Assembly (NCBI RefSeq): GCF_002968575.1
Contig: NZ_PVBM01000014.1
Span: 62,001-126,000 of the forward strand
Origin: Neorhizobium huautlense
GTDB lineage: Bacteria > Pseudomonadota > Alphaproteobacteria > Rhizobiales > Rhizobiaceae
DNA: 64,000 nt
Direction: 5' to 3'
Shown: in pieces, positions 46,255 to 55,058 of the stretch
How the letters are laid out: every line of letters starts with the position of its first letter
How positions within the stretch are numbered: the first letter of the stretch is position 1
Notes under the pieces: generated by a model
Database searches by the model: none
What the model was told of the DNA's origin: nothing
The model's input: the letters and a program-made list of their open reading frames with translations, nothing else
Translations under genes and position numbers: made by a program

Positions 46255-47505
46255 TTAGGCGTATCGGGAAGCGGTCTGGTCGGGATGACCGAGAAGGGAA
46301 GAGATTGCCTGAGCACTAATGCGATGGTGAAATTTCGCGGCAATCTTAGCGCGGGACGCTTCTCTGAGACGGCGCGAGAAGTCCTCGTCCTGGAGCACCC
46401 TTTCGATGGCAGCGCTCATTTCTTCAGGTCGCTGCGGCTGCACCAATATTGCGTCCACGCCATCGTCGATCAGCTCGCTGTTGCCGCCGACGTCGGTTAC
46501 GATCACCGGCATCTCCATCGCCATCGCCTCCATAATGGCGACAGAAATTCCCTCGTTGAGGCTGGCGAGAACAAAAATATGCGCCTCCTCCAGACCCTGG
46601 CGCACGCGGCTTTCCGGCACCGCTCCAAGCAACTCCACGCAGCCGGTAAGTTTCTTTCGCCATATCAGCGTTTCCAGCGCCTTGCGGTATCCGTTGCCGC
46701 CAAGCTCGTCTTCGCCCGCAATCTGCAGACGAACATCGAACCCGCGGTCACGCAGCATTTCCACTGTCTGAAGGAGAAGATCATGGCCCTTGACGGGATT
46801 GAGCCTACCGCAGGAAAAGAGCCGGCATGGCTCCCCCGCTTTCCAGGGGACGTATTGTCGGTTCCGGCGAATCTGTTCGAGGTCCACGCCCATGGGCGCA
46901 ATGGCGATCCGAGCCGGTTTCGCTCCGTTCAGCTTGGTATCGATGTCATCGAATAGGCGTTTGGAGATAACGGTCGCAAAGGCCGCGCCCTTCCACTTCT
47001 GCCGCTGGTTGATGCCATATCCTTCCAGAGTGGGCCCATGCAGGGTCAAGCTGTAGGGGATTCCCGACAAGAGTGAAGCGAACGCGGCCACATTGGCCGC
47101 ATCAGCGCAGGAATGGACGTGAATGTGGGTCCATTTCGCCTGCCGGGCAAGCCGCACGAGCTTGCCCGCCACGAGCAGGATGGCAAGCATCCGCAACCTG
47201 CCTAAGGGAGATCGGACTTCCGCTTCGCTGACCGCTGCAAGACTTCTGGCGATACGTCTCGGTCCCGCTTTCACAATTTCGGACGCCGCTGCGAACGCAT
47301 CTCCGAACCCGAGTGGGAAAAGATATTCGGTCTTCCCTCGCGCTTCGTCGGCCCAGGCATGCGACGCGATGGCCGCTGGCGGACGCGATGTCGAAACGAA
47401 TTGAGCCTCGACGCCGAGTTCGGCCAACGCTCTGTGTTCACGCCAGAGGAAGATGTGGGTCTGCCCGGGAAATTCGGGAATGAGGAACCCAATCCGGCGG
47501 CTCAT
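46255..47505 (-). CDS. GT4 glycosyltransferase
   Basis: A 416-residue GT-B enzyme. The N-terminal domain has FLIPEFPGQTHIFLWREHRAL and HVHSCADAANVAAFASLL; the C-terminal donor domain has FSCGRLNPVKGHDLLLQTV and FVLASLNEGISVAIMEAMAM with the catalytic Glu pair. It is the first gene of a six-gene minus-strand operon (GT4, GT61, acyltransferase, ligase, carrier, decarboxylase) running to 41311 with overlaps or tiny gaps. It adds one sugar to the repeat unit. Confidence 0.9.
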   Translation of the reverse strand: MSRRIGFLIPEFPGQTHIFLWREHRALAELGVEAQFVSTSRPPAAIASHAWADEARGKTEYLFPLGFGDAFAAASEIVKAGPRRIARSLAAVSEAEVRSPLGRLRMLAILLVAGKLVRLARQAKWTHIHVHSCADAANVAAFASLLSGIPYSLTLHGPTLEGYGINQRQKWKGAAFATVISKRLFDDIDTKLNGAKPARIAIAPMGVDLEQIRRNRQYVPWKAGEPCRLFSCGRLNPVKGHDLLLQTVEMLRDRGFDVRLQIAGEDELGGNGYRKALETLIWRKKLTGCVELLGAVPESRVRQGLEEAHIFVLASLNEGISVAIMEAMAMEMPVIVTDVGGNSELIDDGVDAILVQPQRPEEMSAAIERVLQDEDFSRRLREASRAKIAAKFHHRISAQAISSLLGHPDQTASRYA

Positions 47506-47893
47506 GAAGCCCCCGCGATCTGCATATATCTTGACTGCGCGTAGGACATTACTTCCCCATCAGATGCCATTTCTGAAGTTCCGGAAGACGTCGATGACGT
47601 CAGCGGGCGCAACGGGATAAAGTGGCGCTGTCGAGGTCACGCCCACATTGTTTCCCGTCCGGAAAAGATCCGCGAAAGAATGGTCGAGGCTGTCTCGCCG
47701 TTTCACAACCGTTCCCTTCGGGGGAAATTCTTCATCCGAAAGGAGGGGGGAACCCCTGTCTCATCCGTTTGGGCTAGTACATGACCCGCTTGCGTACTTC
47801 TTTGTGCCTTGTATGCAGGCCTATTCCATCGCCGTACTATGATTTCGTCCTATCCCGGCTGGGTGGGATCAGCGAGCCATTGGGGGTGAATGG
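47506..47893. promoter_or_regulatory. gene-free divergent control region (388 bases)
   Basis: This separates the minus-strand GT4 operon from the plus-strand export genes and should hold both promoters. It contains a small hairpin TTCCC-(TTCGG)-GGGAA at 47712-47726, a run of G/C with GGGGGGAACCCC near 47745-47757, and pyrimidine-rich stretches. A 64-codon frame at 47648 has no ribosome site or family match. No gene is supported. Confidence 0.5.
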
Positions 47894-49150
47894 ATGCGTG
47901 GGATAGCGAGTCTTGCGGCGCTTTTGTTTTGCTTGACGTTTGGCAGTGCAGAGGCCCAGACAATCTATCGATTGCAGCCCGGGGATGTGCTGCAGGTCTG
48001 GATCGCTCAGGAGCCTGAACTCGCCCGGGAAGTGGTGATCGCTCCGGATGGCTGGTTGTCTTTTCCTCTTGCCGGCCATCTCAAGGGCGTCGGCCTTTCG
48101 GTTCCCGAATTGGAAGGGCAGTTGTTGACGCGGCTGAAGCAATACTTCAACGACACCCCAAATCTGACGATTATGCTGCGTTCCAACGCACAACATCAGC
48201 CGCTGATCTACGTTACCGGCGAGGTCGTAACTCCTGGTGAATATCCCTACCGTGCGAATATGACCGTTCTGCATGGTGTCGCCGTTGCTGGTGGCCTTTA
48301 TCGAACAGCCATGCTGGCCGCCGATCAGGACCGGTCGGTGCTTGTGCGACGCGAGGTCGAACATTCGCAAAAACGTCTGACGGAGCTCAAGGCCCGCATC
48401 ACCCGTCTGGAGGCGGAATTACGAGGGGAACGGTCGCTTGGCAGCCCTGAGGTTCTGGCTGCCGATCCTGCCCTTTCACAGGAGCAGTCACTTCTGAATG
48501 CCAGGATGGAGGCTCTGGACATGCAGGAGAGAGCCCAGCGCCAAGGCAACGAACTCTCGGAACGGACCGCCGTTGCACTGCAGGAACAGATCGATACCGT
48601 CTCCAAGCGCATCGACCTCGGCAGGCGCCGGCTCCAAAGCATAACCAATCTTATTGCAAAAGGCGGCGCCGAGGGCTCTCAGCAAGCAGTCCAGGAAGGC
48701 ATAATCGCCGAGCTTGAGGGGCAGGTAAGCCGCCTGATGTCGGAAATGGCAACTGCCGAGCGGACCAGGATAGCGGAGATTGCCCGTTACGACGCCGCCC
48801 GCCAAGATCGCCAGACGCAATTGCTCATCGAGCTTAATGCGGTGCGCCGCGAACAAGAAGACACCGCCGCAAGGCTCACCGACAGCACAAGCATCATGGG
48901 CATCTACGGCCAGAACGCAGCTGCGAATGAAGAAAGGCAGCGACGCGTCATCGGCTACCACATACTGCGATCGGTTGATGGTCAAACGCAGGAATTGAGG
49001 GCTAGTGAAACGACGCCGATGATGCCGGGCGATCTCCTGCGGGTGCTCTACGGCGATCCCGATCACACTGCAGCCACCTCCGATACTCGGGCGCCGGCGG
49101 CAGCTACCGGCTCCGCGGTGCCTAATCCTACGATAACGGCCGCTCGATGA
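47894..49150 (+). CDS. outer-membrane polysaccharide export protein (OPX, ExoF/Wza-like)
   Basis: A 418-residue protein. Signal peptide ~1-21 (FGSAEAQ). A Poly_export/SLBB part (YRLQPGDVLQVWIAQEPEL; VYVTGEV-like IYVTGEVVTPGEYPYR) is followed by a long coiled coil (about 150-345) and a short C-terminal tail. No lipobox Cys, as in ExoF-type members of rhizobia. It forms or gates the outer-membrane/periplasmic export channel. It is the first of four plus-strand genes (OPX, Wzz, BY-kinase-like, GT2). Confidence 0.9.
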   Translation: MRGIASLAALLFCLTFGSAEAQTIYRLQPGDVLQVWIAQEPELAREVVIAPDGWLSFPLAGHLKGVGLSVPELEGQLLTRLKQYFNDTPNLTIMLRSNAQHQPLIYVTGEVVTPGEYPYRANMTVLHGVAVAGGLYRTAMLAADQDRSVLVRREVEHSQKRLTELKARITRLEAELRGERSLGSPEVLAADPALSQEQSLLNARMEALDMQERAQRQGNELSERTAVALQEQIDTVSKRIDLGRRRLQSITNLIAKGGAEGSQQAVQEGIIAELEGQVSRLMSEMATAERTRIAEIARYDAARQDRQTQLLIELNAVRREQEDTAARLTDSTSIMGIYGQNAAANEERQRRVIGYHILRSVDGQTQELRASETTPMMPGDLLRVLYGDPDHTAATSDTRAPAAATGSAVPNPTITAAR

Positions 49151-49205
49151 GAGGGCTTCATGATGATCAACAGTATATCGGACGCGACGCAGTGAGGCGA
49201 CGGGC

Positions 49206-50699
49206 ATGATCAACGAGCTGGCACGCAACATCCTGTATTATGTAGAGATTGCATTCGCAAAACCCCTTTATGCCATCCTGCCGGCACTGATCGCCATTCT
49301 CGTCGGCGTCTACTTCATCCTGATGACCCCGCGGACCTATCAGTCCGAAGCGCTGCTGATCATGGAATTTCAACAGATACCGACGACGCTCGTGTCGCCG
49401 ACGGTATCGAACGATCGGCTGCAGTTCATCGAACAGCGGGTATTGTCTCGCAACAATTTGCTTGCCCTCGCCGAAAGGCACCATCTCTTTGCGGATGTTG
49501 CGCAGGCCTGGTCGAAAACCCAGCTCGCCGGCACGATCCGGCACCAGATCTCGCTGGACATCCAGTTCACCGAAGGAGCGGATCGCACCGCACGAAACGC
49601 TTCGGTTCGAATCGGATTTAAGTATGCCGACCCTATCGTTGCCACCGATGTGGTCTCGGATCTCGTGTCTCACATCATCGAAGAGAACAAGCGAATCCGC
49701 GTCGCACGTGCTGCGGAAACAACGAAGTTCCTCACGCATGAAGTCGATAGCCTTGAGCAGCGGTTTCGCGAACGTGAAGCCGTTTGGGCAAGATATCTAA
49801 CCGAGAACAACGATTCCCATCCCAGCCGGATACCGGCGCTGTTGATCGAAATGCAGGCGAAGGAACAGGAGTTCGCGACGCTGGACCGGGCAGTGGTGAC
49901 AATCAACGAGGAAATCGGTCTTCTCGAGGCGCAGTTGCGCATGGGTGCGGGCGAGACGAGCGAGGCAACCCGCCTTCACTCTCAGCTCACCGAACTCGAG
50001 ACGGATATGGCTGCCAAGTCGGTGATCTATTCCCAATCCCATCCGCAGATCCGCGCCATGAAGCAACGTATCGAGGAGGTGAAGGCCCAGGTTGGGAAGA
50101 CAATTCCCACCGCCTCGCCGCAGGCTCTGACAGCGGAAGAAATCAAATCCCTTCCGCCGGCGCTCATTCTTGTTGCAGAACGCATTGCGGGCATAAAGCC
50201 GCGACAGGAGCAGACTCTTGCCCAAAGAGCCGACCTTGCCGAACGCATAAGCCGGTTGCGTTCCACCATTTCCCGTGCCCCCGAGGTGGAGTCTCAGATC
50301 GCGGCATTCGAAGCCGAAAAGGTTTCTTTGCAACGGACGCTGGACGATATGCAGGCCAAGCTGAACACCGCGCGTCTTGGCGAGCGTCTGGAGGAAGGTG
50401 AGGCAGCTCAGCAAATCGATATCGTGGAAGCGCCTGAGATTCCAAACGGCGCCGCCGGACCGAGACGTCTCCATTTGGCGATGGCGGTTCTCGCGGCAGC
50501 TTCCGCTGCGTCCGCCGCGGGGATCTATGCTGCGCATCTGTTCGACCGGACCATACGAGGCACCTTTGATCTCGCCAATGCTCTCGCCGGAGAAACACTG
50601 GTGGTCATTCCACGCTGGAACCCCAGGAAATACATCGCCAAAGCCTTCCGCGACGCTGGAAACGCCAGCGTCAACCCATCCGGCGGGGGACGGTATTAG
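49206..50699 (+). CDS. Wzz/GumC-type polysaccharide co-polymerase
   Basis: A 497-residue inner-membrane protein with a helix near each end (PLYAILPALIAILVGVYFIL, and LAMAVLAAASAASAAGIYAA at ~425-445) and a long periplasmic coiled coil between (about 170-400). This is the PCP-2 layout that sets chain length and bridges to the OPX protein. The short cytoplasmic tail has no kinase domain; a separate kinase-like gene follows 56 bases later, as in Gram-positive and exosortase-type systems. GAGGCGACGGGC precedes the ATG. Confidence 0.9.
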   Translation: MINELARNILYYVEIAFAKPLYAILPALIAILVGVYFILMTPRTYQSEALLIMEFQQIPTTLVSPTVSNDRLQFIEQRVLSRNNLLALAERHHLFADVAQAWSKTQLAGTIRHQISLDIQFTEGADRTARNASVRIGFKYADPIVATDVVSDLVSHIIEENKRIRVARAAETTKFLTHEVDSLEQRFREREAVWARYLTENNDSHPSRIPALLIEMQAKEQEFATLDRAVVTINEEIGLLEAQLRMGAGETSEATRLHSQLTELETDMAAKSVIYSQSHPQIRAMKQRIEEVKAQVGKTIPTASPQALTAEEIKSLPPALILVAERIAGIKPRQEQTLAQRADLAERISRLRSTISRAPEVESQIAAFEAEKVSLQRTLDDMQAKLNTARLGERLEEGEAAQQIDIVEAPEIPNGAAGPRRLHLAMAVLAAASAASAAGIYAAHLFDRTIRGTFDLANALAGETLVVIPRWNPRKYIAKAFRDAGNASVNPSGGGRY

Positions 50700-50755
50700 C
50701 AGACTTAAGGTTCCGACCGAAAGCAAACCATTGATTGGGATAGGGTAAGAAATTC

Positions 50756-51541
50756 ATGGAAGTCATCAAGAATATCTCCCCTCGGAGCCGAGTGGCGAAC
50801 CATGTGGATGGCGTTGGTCTGACCGATTTCAACACTGCCTTTCCGAACGGCCAAAATCGTACTGAGGAGCGGCCGTCCCTTTTGGACGTCGAGCCACTGT
50901 CCCCCACATTCCTGTATTCCAACCGCGTCATTGCTTTCGACAGCAGCAATTCGATGACCCATGCCTATGATGTCCTGCGCAACCACCTGCTGAACGGGAA
51001 GACGGAACCAGACGAGCGGGTGATTTCGGTCAGTGCACCTTCCACGGGCTGCGGTACCACGGTGACGGCGGTTAACCTGGCGATCAGCCTCGCCCGGGTG
51101 CCGGGATCAACTGTGCTGCTGGTGGACGTCAATTGTCGGGATCCCGGCGTTGGCAAGATTTTAGGCCTGCCGCAAGAGCCATCCTTTTACGATCCGATCA
51201 AAGGCTGGCTGACGACGACCGATATCCGGGGCATTCGCGTACACCTTTTGCGCGCCGCCTGGGGATCGGCGAAAATCCCGCTGCCCGAAGACCTCGAACG
51301 GATGGCGGCTCAGATCGAGGTGGCACGCCAATTGCTAAGGCCGACGGTTGTCCTTTTCGATCTGCCTCCGATGCTGAATTCAGATGAGGTCATACCGTTT
51401 CTCGACATGTCCGACACCACTGTTATCGTGCTGGCGGTAGGAAAGTCAAAACTTACGGATCTCGAAATATGCCGCAGCTACCTGGGCACTGAAAAACGCA
51501 CCCAGGTGGTTTTGAACAAGATGAGAAGGCATGGTCTCTAA
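50756..51541 (+). CDS. BY-kinase-like protein with degenerate P-loop
   Basis: A 261-residue CpsD/CapB/XrtA-kinase-type protein. The Walker A loop reads SAPSTGCGTTVTAVNLA: the invariant Lys (GxGKT) is Thr101. Walker A' is LLVDVNCRDPG (Asp124 kept, second Asp now Asn126), Walker B is VVLFDLPPM (Asp202). The C-terminus (VVLNKMRRHGL) has no Tyr cluster. ATP hydrolysis and tyrosine autophosphorylation are therefore unlikely; it may act as a structural partner of the Wzz protein. The sequence was checked base by base (51047-51061). Its stop shares one base with the next start. Confidence 0.85.
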   Translation: MEVIKNISPRSRVANHVDGVGLTDFNTAFPNGQNRTEERPSLLDVEPLSPTFLYSNRVIAFDSSNSMTHAYDVLRNHLLNGKTEPDERVISVSAPSTGCGTTVTAVNLAISLARVPGSTVLLVDVNCRDPGVGKILGLPQEPSFYDPIKGWLTTTDIRGIRVHLLRAAWGSAKIPLPEDLERMAAQIEVARQLLRPTVVLFDLPPMLNSDEVIPFLDMSDTTVIVLAVGKSKLTDLEICRSYLGTEKRTQVVLNKMRRHGL

Positions 51542-52530
51542 TGACTACTGCAAACCGCGCACAATCCGATAGCGCGCGATTGAAGCTCGCAGTGGTTATC
51601 GTCAACTACCGCACCGCCGGCCTGGCCATAGACTGTCTGGCATCCCTCCACGCCAGCGACACAATTCCGGCAGGAACACGGATCGTGGTTGTCGATGGGG
51701 GTTCAGGCGATCATTCGGCCGACGATATCTCCTTTGCGATAGAAGAAAACGGCTGGACGGACTCGCTATGCCTTCCACTGGAAACGAACGGCGGCTTTGC
51801 CTTTGGCAATAACCGAGGCATCGAGCATGTTCTAGCCTATTTCGGCCGACCTGAATACGTTCTGCTCCTGAACCCGGACACACTGGTGCGACCAGGCAGC
51901 ATCATCCGGCTCGTGGATTTTATGGACGCTCGCCGTGATGTCGGAATTGCCGGCAGCAGGCTTGAGGATCCGGACGGAACGGCGCAGGCATGCGCATTCC
52001 GCTTTCCCTCGATAGTCAACGAGTTTGAAAGCGAGGCAAAGCTTGGTCCGATCACTCGCCTGCTTGAAAATTGGCGCGTCGTGCCGAAGATGCCAGCTCG
52101 GCCCTCGCCGATAGATTGGGTGTCCGGCGCTTGCATGATCGTCCGCACGGACGTGTTCGAGCTAATCGGCTATCTTGATGAGGGATATTTCCTTTACTAC
52201 GAGGAAGTGGACTTCTGCCTCCGGGCAGCGCGCGCCGGATGGACCTGCTGGCACGTGCCGCAGAGCCGGGTTATCCACTTGGTTGGTCAATCAACAAACG
52301 TGACGCGGCACATCCGTCCTTCCAGGCGTCCGACCTACTGGTTTGAATCCCGCCGGCGGTATTTCCTAAAGCATCATGGCGGCGTCTACGCGCAGTTCGT
52401 GAATCTTGCGTGGCTCGCTGGCCATATCGTCTTCCGCATCCGCTTTCTCGCCGCAGGCAAGCACTCAAATTTGCCCCCGCATCTGCTGCAGGATTTCATC
52501 CGCCACACAGCCCCATTTCGTCGGATCTGA
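51541..52530 (+). CDS. GT2 glycosyltransferase (rhamnosyltransferase-like)
   Basis: A 329-residue GT-A enzyme: VVIVNYRTAGLAIDCLASL, VVDGGSGDHSADD, NNRGIEHVLAYFG, LLLNPDTLV (metal motif), IDWVSGACMIVRTDVFELIG and FLYYEEVDFCLRAARAGW (catalytic base region). This pattern is that of WbbL/RfbF-type rhamnosyltransferases; the sugar is not certain. It starts at the last base of the kinase-like gene (TAATG overlap), so it belongs to the export operon. Confidence 0.9.
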   Translation: MTTANRAQSDSARLKLAVVIVNYRTAGLAIDCLASLHASDTIPAGTRIVVVDGGSGDHSADDISFAIEENGWTDSLCLPLETNGGFAFGNNRGIEHVLAYFGRPEYVLLLNPDTLVRPGSIIRLVDFMDARRDVGIAGSRLEDPDGTAQACAFRFPSIVNEFESEAKLGPITRLLENWRVVPKMPARPSPIDWVSGACMIVRTDVFELIGYLDEGYFLYYEEVDFCLRAARAGWTCWHVPQSRVIHLVGQSTNVTRHIRPSRRPTYWFESRRRYFLKHHGGVYAQFVNLAWLAGHIVFRIRFLAAGKHSNLPPHLLQDFIRHTAPFRRI

Positions 52531-52545
52531 CGCAGGGGCCAGTTT

Positions 52546-53760
52546 TCATTCTCCCGCCATTTTTGGCGCTTTGATCAGCGCTTCCAGCAGTGCCGCCGAT
52601 TGATGGATGTTGTGCCGCTCCAACGTGCGGCGGCGCCCTGCTTCGCCCATCTGCAATATCTGGCCATCGCTTTCGGTCAACGCGCGCCGCATCGCATCCG
52701 CCAGACCGTCGACGTCTCCGGCGGGAATCAGCCAGCCGTTGTCCGGCCGGACAAGTTCCGGGATGCCGGCGATATAGGTGGAGATCACCGGGCGCTTGAG
52801 CGCCAGGCTCTCCATCAAGACCACCGGCAGGCCTTCTGCAAAGCTTGGCAGCACCAGGGCTCTCGCACGGAGGATCTCCGTTTTCACTTCATCCTGGGTA
52901 ATCGTACCGGTAAGCGTGACGGATTGGCCGAGACCGAGCCGTTTTATCTCGCGTTCGATCTCGCTCCGCAACGGCCCATCGCCTACGAGGACAAGCTCGA
53001 ATGTCAGGCCCTGCGCCCTTAGATTGGCGGCAGCCTGCAGAAGCAAAAGATGGCCCTTCTGCTCCGAAAGCCGCGCGATACAGACGAGGCGAGGGGAGGC
53101 GTTACGCTGCTGCGCCGTCTCGTCGCAAAGATAATGCCGGTCCACGCCACACCGCACGACCTGGATCTTGTTCCAGTCACTGAGGTCCGCCCACCGAAGT
53201 AACTGGCTTCGGCCATAGGAGCTCACTGCGACGACAAATGACGAGGCGCGAATTTTCTCCGACAGCGCCAGAGTTTCCGGACGGTCGAATTCCTCAGGCC
53301 CGTGGACGGTAAAGCTGAACCGGATGCCGCCGATCTCATGGGCGAGCACAGCAACCGTTGCCGGATTGGTGCCGAAATGCACGTGCAGGTGGTCGATCTT
53401 CTCCCTGCGACACCAGTCCGCTAGAACCATCGCCTCCCCAAAATAGACCAGATGCAGTAGAAAGCGCCCGCCCGAAGCCCGTGCGAAGCGGAAAGCGCTT
53501 TTTAAAGCCTTGAGCGTCGAAGCAGGATGAATAGCCAGTTCCCGCACGAGGCTTGCCACGACTGCCTTTGCGGGGCTGGCAAGGAGGTGCTTCGTCTTTG
53601 CCGCCTCCAGGATATCGTCGCAATCCTTCAGCTGACCACGGAAGGGACGCACCGCATATCTTGCGATATGGTGCCCCCTCTCCTCCAACGCATTGATTTC
53701 CCGTCGTATGAAGGTGTGGCTCGGCGCCGGATACTGATTGGTGAAATACGCTATACGCAT
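52546..53760 (-). CDS. GT4 glycosyltransferase
   Basis: A 404-residue GT-B enzyme. N-terminal AYFTNQYPAPSHTFIRREINALEERG, HVHFGTNPATVAVLAHE; C-terminal VCIARLSEQKGHLLLLQAAA and LVLPSFAEGLPVVLMESLAL with both Glu residues of the EX7E motif. It resembles exopolysaccharide transferases of the colanic-acid WcaL type. It is convergent with the GT2 gene (gap 15 bases) and divergent from the next GT2. Confidence 0.9.
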   Translation of the reverse strand: MRIAYFTNQYPAPSHTFIRREINALEERGHHIARYAVRPFRGQLKDCDDILEAAKTKHLLASPAKAVVASLVRELAIHPASTLKALKSAFRFARASGGRFLLHLVYFGEAMVLADWCRREKIDHLHVHFGTNPATVAVLAHEIGGIRFSFTVHGPEEFDRPETLALSEKIRASSFVVAVSSYGRSQLLRWADLSDWNKIQVVRCGVDRHYLCDETAQQRNASPRLVCIARLSEQKGHLLLLQAAANLRAQGLTFELVLVGDGPLRSEIEREIKRLGLGQSVTLTGTITQDEVKTEILRARALVLPSFAEGLPVVLMESLALKRPVISTYIAGIPELVRPDNGWLIPAGDVDGLADAMRRALTESDGQILQMGEAGRRRTLERHNIHQSAALLEALIKAPKMAGE

Positions 53761-53874
53761 TCCACAAGCGCCCCTTTTCTGCCTGCTGATTGTCAGCCAT
53801 CTCTCATATTTTTATAGCAAAAACACTGAGATAGGCTCAGCCCCACAAAGAGCTTAGTAAGGATGCCGCAGGTT

Positions 53875-53888
53875 CCACCAAAGGGGTA
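53875..53888 (+). promoter_or_regulatory. candidate C-run/AAA/G-run box
   Basis: CCACCAAAGGGGTA lies 83 bases before the GT2 start at 53971, in the 210-base divergent gap. It is close to the box at 17767-17782. The gap also has an AT-rich run (TTTTTATAGCAAAAAC) suited to a promoter for the GT4 gene. Confidence 0.3.
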
Positions 53889-53970
53889 AATTTACAGCAT
53901 CGGCGGTCGATCCTAAAAATGGGAGACACTTTAATCGAGACCGTGTCGACAAGATCATCGGAGGCACCGA

Positions 53971-54984
53971 ATGAAGCCGGACACTCTGCGTCTCGAAGAT
54001 AACAGCGATCTTCATCATGATGTCGGCATCGTGGTCATCGGACGAAATGAAGGCGAACGCCTCATCAATTGCCTCAGATCCCTGGGCCTATATGCGAAGC
54101 GGGCGATTTATGTCGATTCAGCATCTTCGGACGGAAGTGCCCAGGCGGCAGCGCACCTTTGCGCGAAGGTGCTGCCCCTCGATCTGTCAGCGCCATTTAC
54201 CGCCGCACGCGCACGCAATGCCGGTTTCGAGGCCCTTATGCAGCTTTGGCCGCAAACCACCTTCGTACAATTTGTCGATGGCGACTGCGAGCTCGACAGC
54301 GACTGGATCGATACCGCAGTTGCCTTCCTCTCGACGCACGAGGATGTTGCGCTTGTTTTCGGGCGCCGTCGCGAACGATATCCGGAGCGAACGCTGTTCA
54401 ACGCAATGTGCGACCGCGAGTGGGATGGAAAGCCTGGTGAAGTCGCGGAATGCGGCGGGGACATACTGGCAAGAGCCTCCGTCATCAGGGAATTTGGCGG
54501 CTACTCCGGTCATCTGATCGCAGGGGAAGAACCTGAACTTTGCGTCCGCTTGCGGGAAAGGCGCTGGAAGATCTGGCGGCTCCCATCCGAAATGACCCGT
54601 CATGATGCGAACATGAGCCGCGTGAGCCAATGGTGGCTGAGGAGCGTTCGTTGCGGGCACGCCTATGCTCAGGTGTCTTATCTCCACCGCAAGTCGCCCG
54701 TCCGAATATGGGCTCGCAACGTTAGACGCGCCGTTTTCTGGGCTGGCGTCCTGCCGCTTGCAACGGCTCTGGGCACGCTCCTGCATCCAGCCGCCATCGG
54801 GCTTCTGCTGGCCTATCCGCTCCAGTCGCTGCGGATGGCACAGCGGATGGCCCCGACCACGTCAAATCGGTGGTCTTACGCGACCTTCGATGTCCTGGGG
54901 AAATTCGCCGAATTGCAAGGAATAGTTCAGTTCCACATGAACCGATTGAGCAACCGTCAGCAGCGGATCATCGAGTATAAGTAG
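53971..54984 (+). CDS. GT2 glycosyltransferase
   Basis: A 337-residue GT-A enzyme: VVIGRNEGERLINCLRSL, YVDSASSDGSAQAA, FVQFVDGDCELDSDWID (metal motif DGD), AGEEPELCVRLRERRWKIW. A hydrophobic stretch at ~255-275 (AVFWAGVLPLATALGTLLHPA) may anchor it in the membrane. CGGAGG is 7 bases before the ATG. It probably adds a sugar to the same repeat unit as its neighbours. Confidence 0.9.
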   Translation: MKPDTLRLEDNSDLHHDVGIVVIGRNEGERLINCLRSLGLYAKRAIYVDSASSDGSAQAAAHLCAKVLPLDLSAPFTAARARNAGFEALMQLWPQTTFVQFVDGDCELDSDWIDTAVAFLSTHEDVALVFGRRRERYPERTLFNAMCDREWDGKPGEVAECGGDILARASVIREFGGYSGHLIAGEEPELCVRLRERRWKIWRLPSEMTRHDANMSRVSQWWLRSVRCGHAYAQVSYLHRKSPVRIWARNVRRAVFWAGVLPLATALGTLLHPAAIGLLLAYPLQSLRMAQRMAPTTSNRWSYATFDVLGKFAELQGIVQFHMNRLSNRQQRIIEYK

Positions 54985-55058
54985 AGCCGATGAAGCTAAT
55001 CACGGGAACTGACGGCCTCTGCATTCCCGAATAAAGCCTCTTTCCATAGCTGCGGCTA

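Noticed and set aside
47648..47842. 64-codon plus-strand frame before the OPX gene
   Set aside because: No ribosome site, no domain, and it crosses the G-run and hairpin sequence of the control region.
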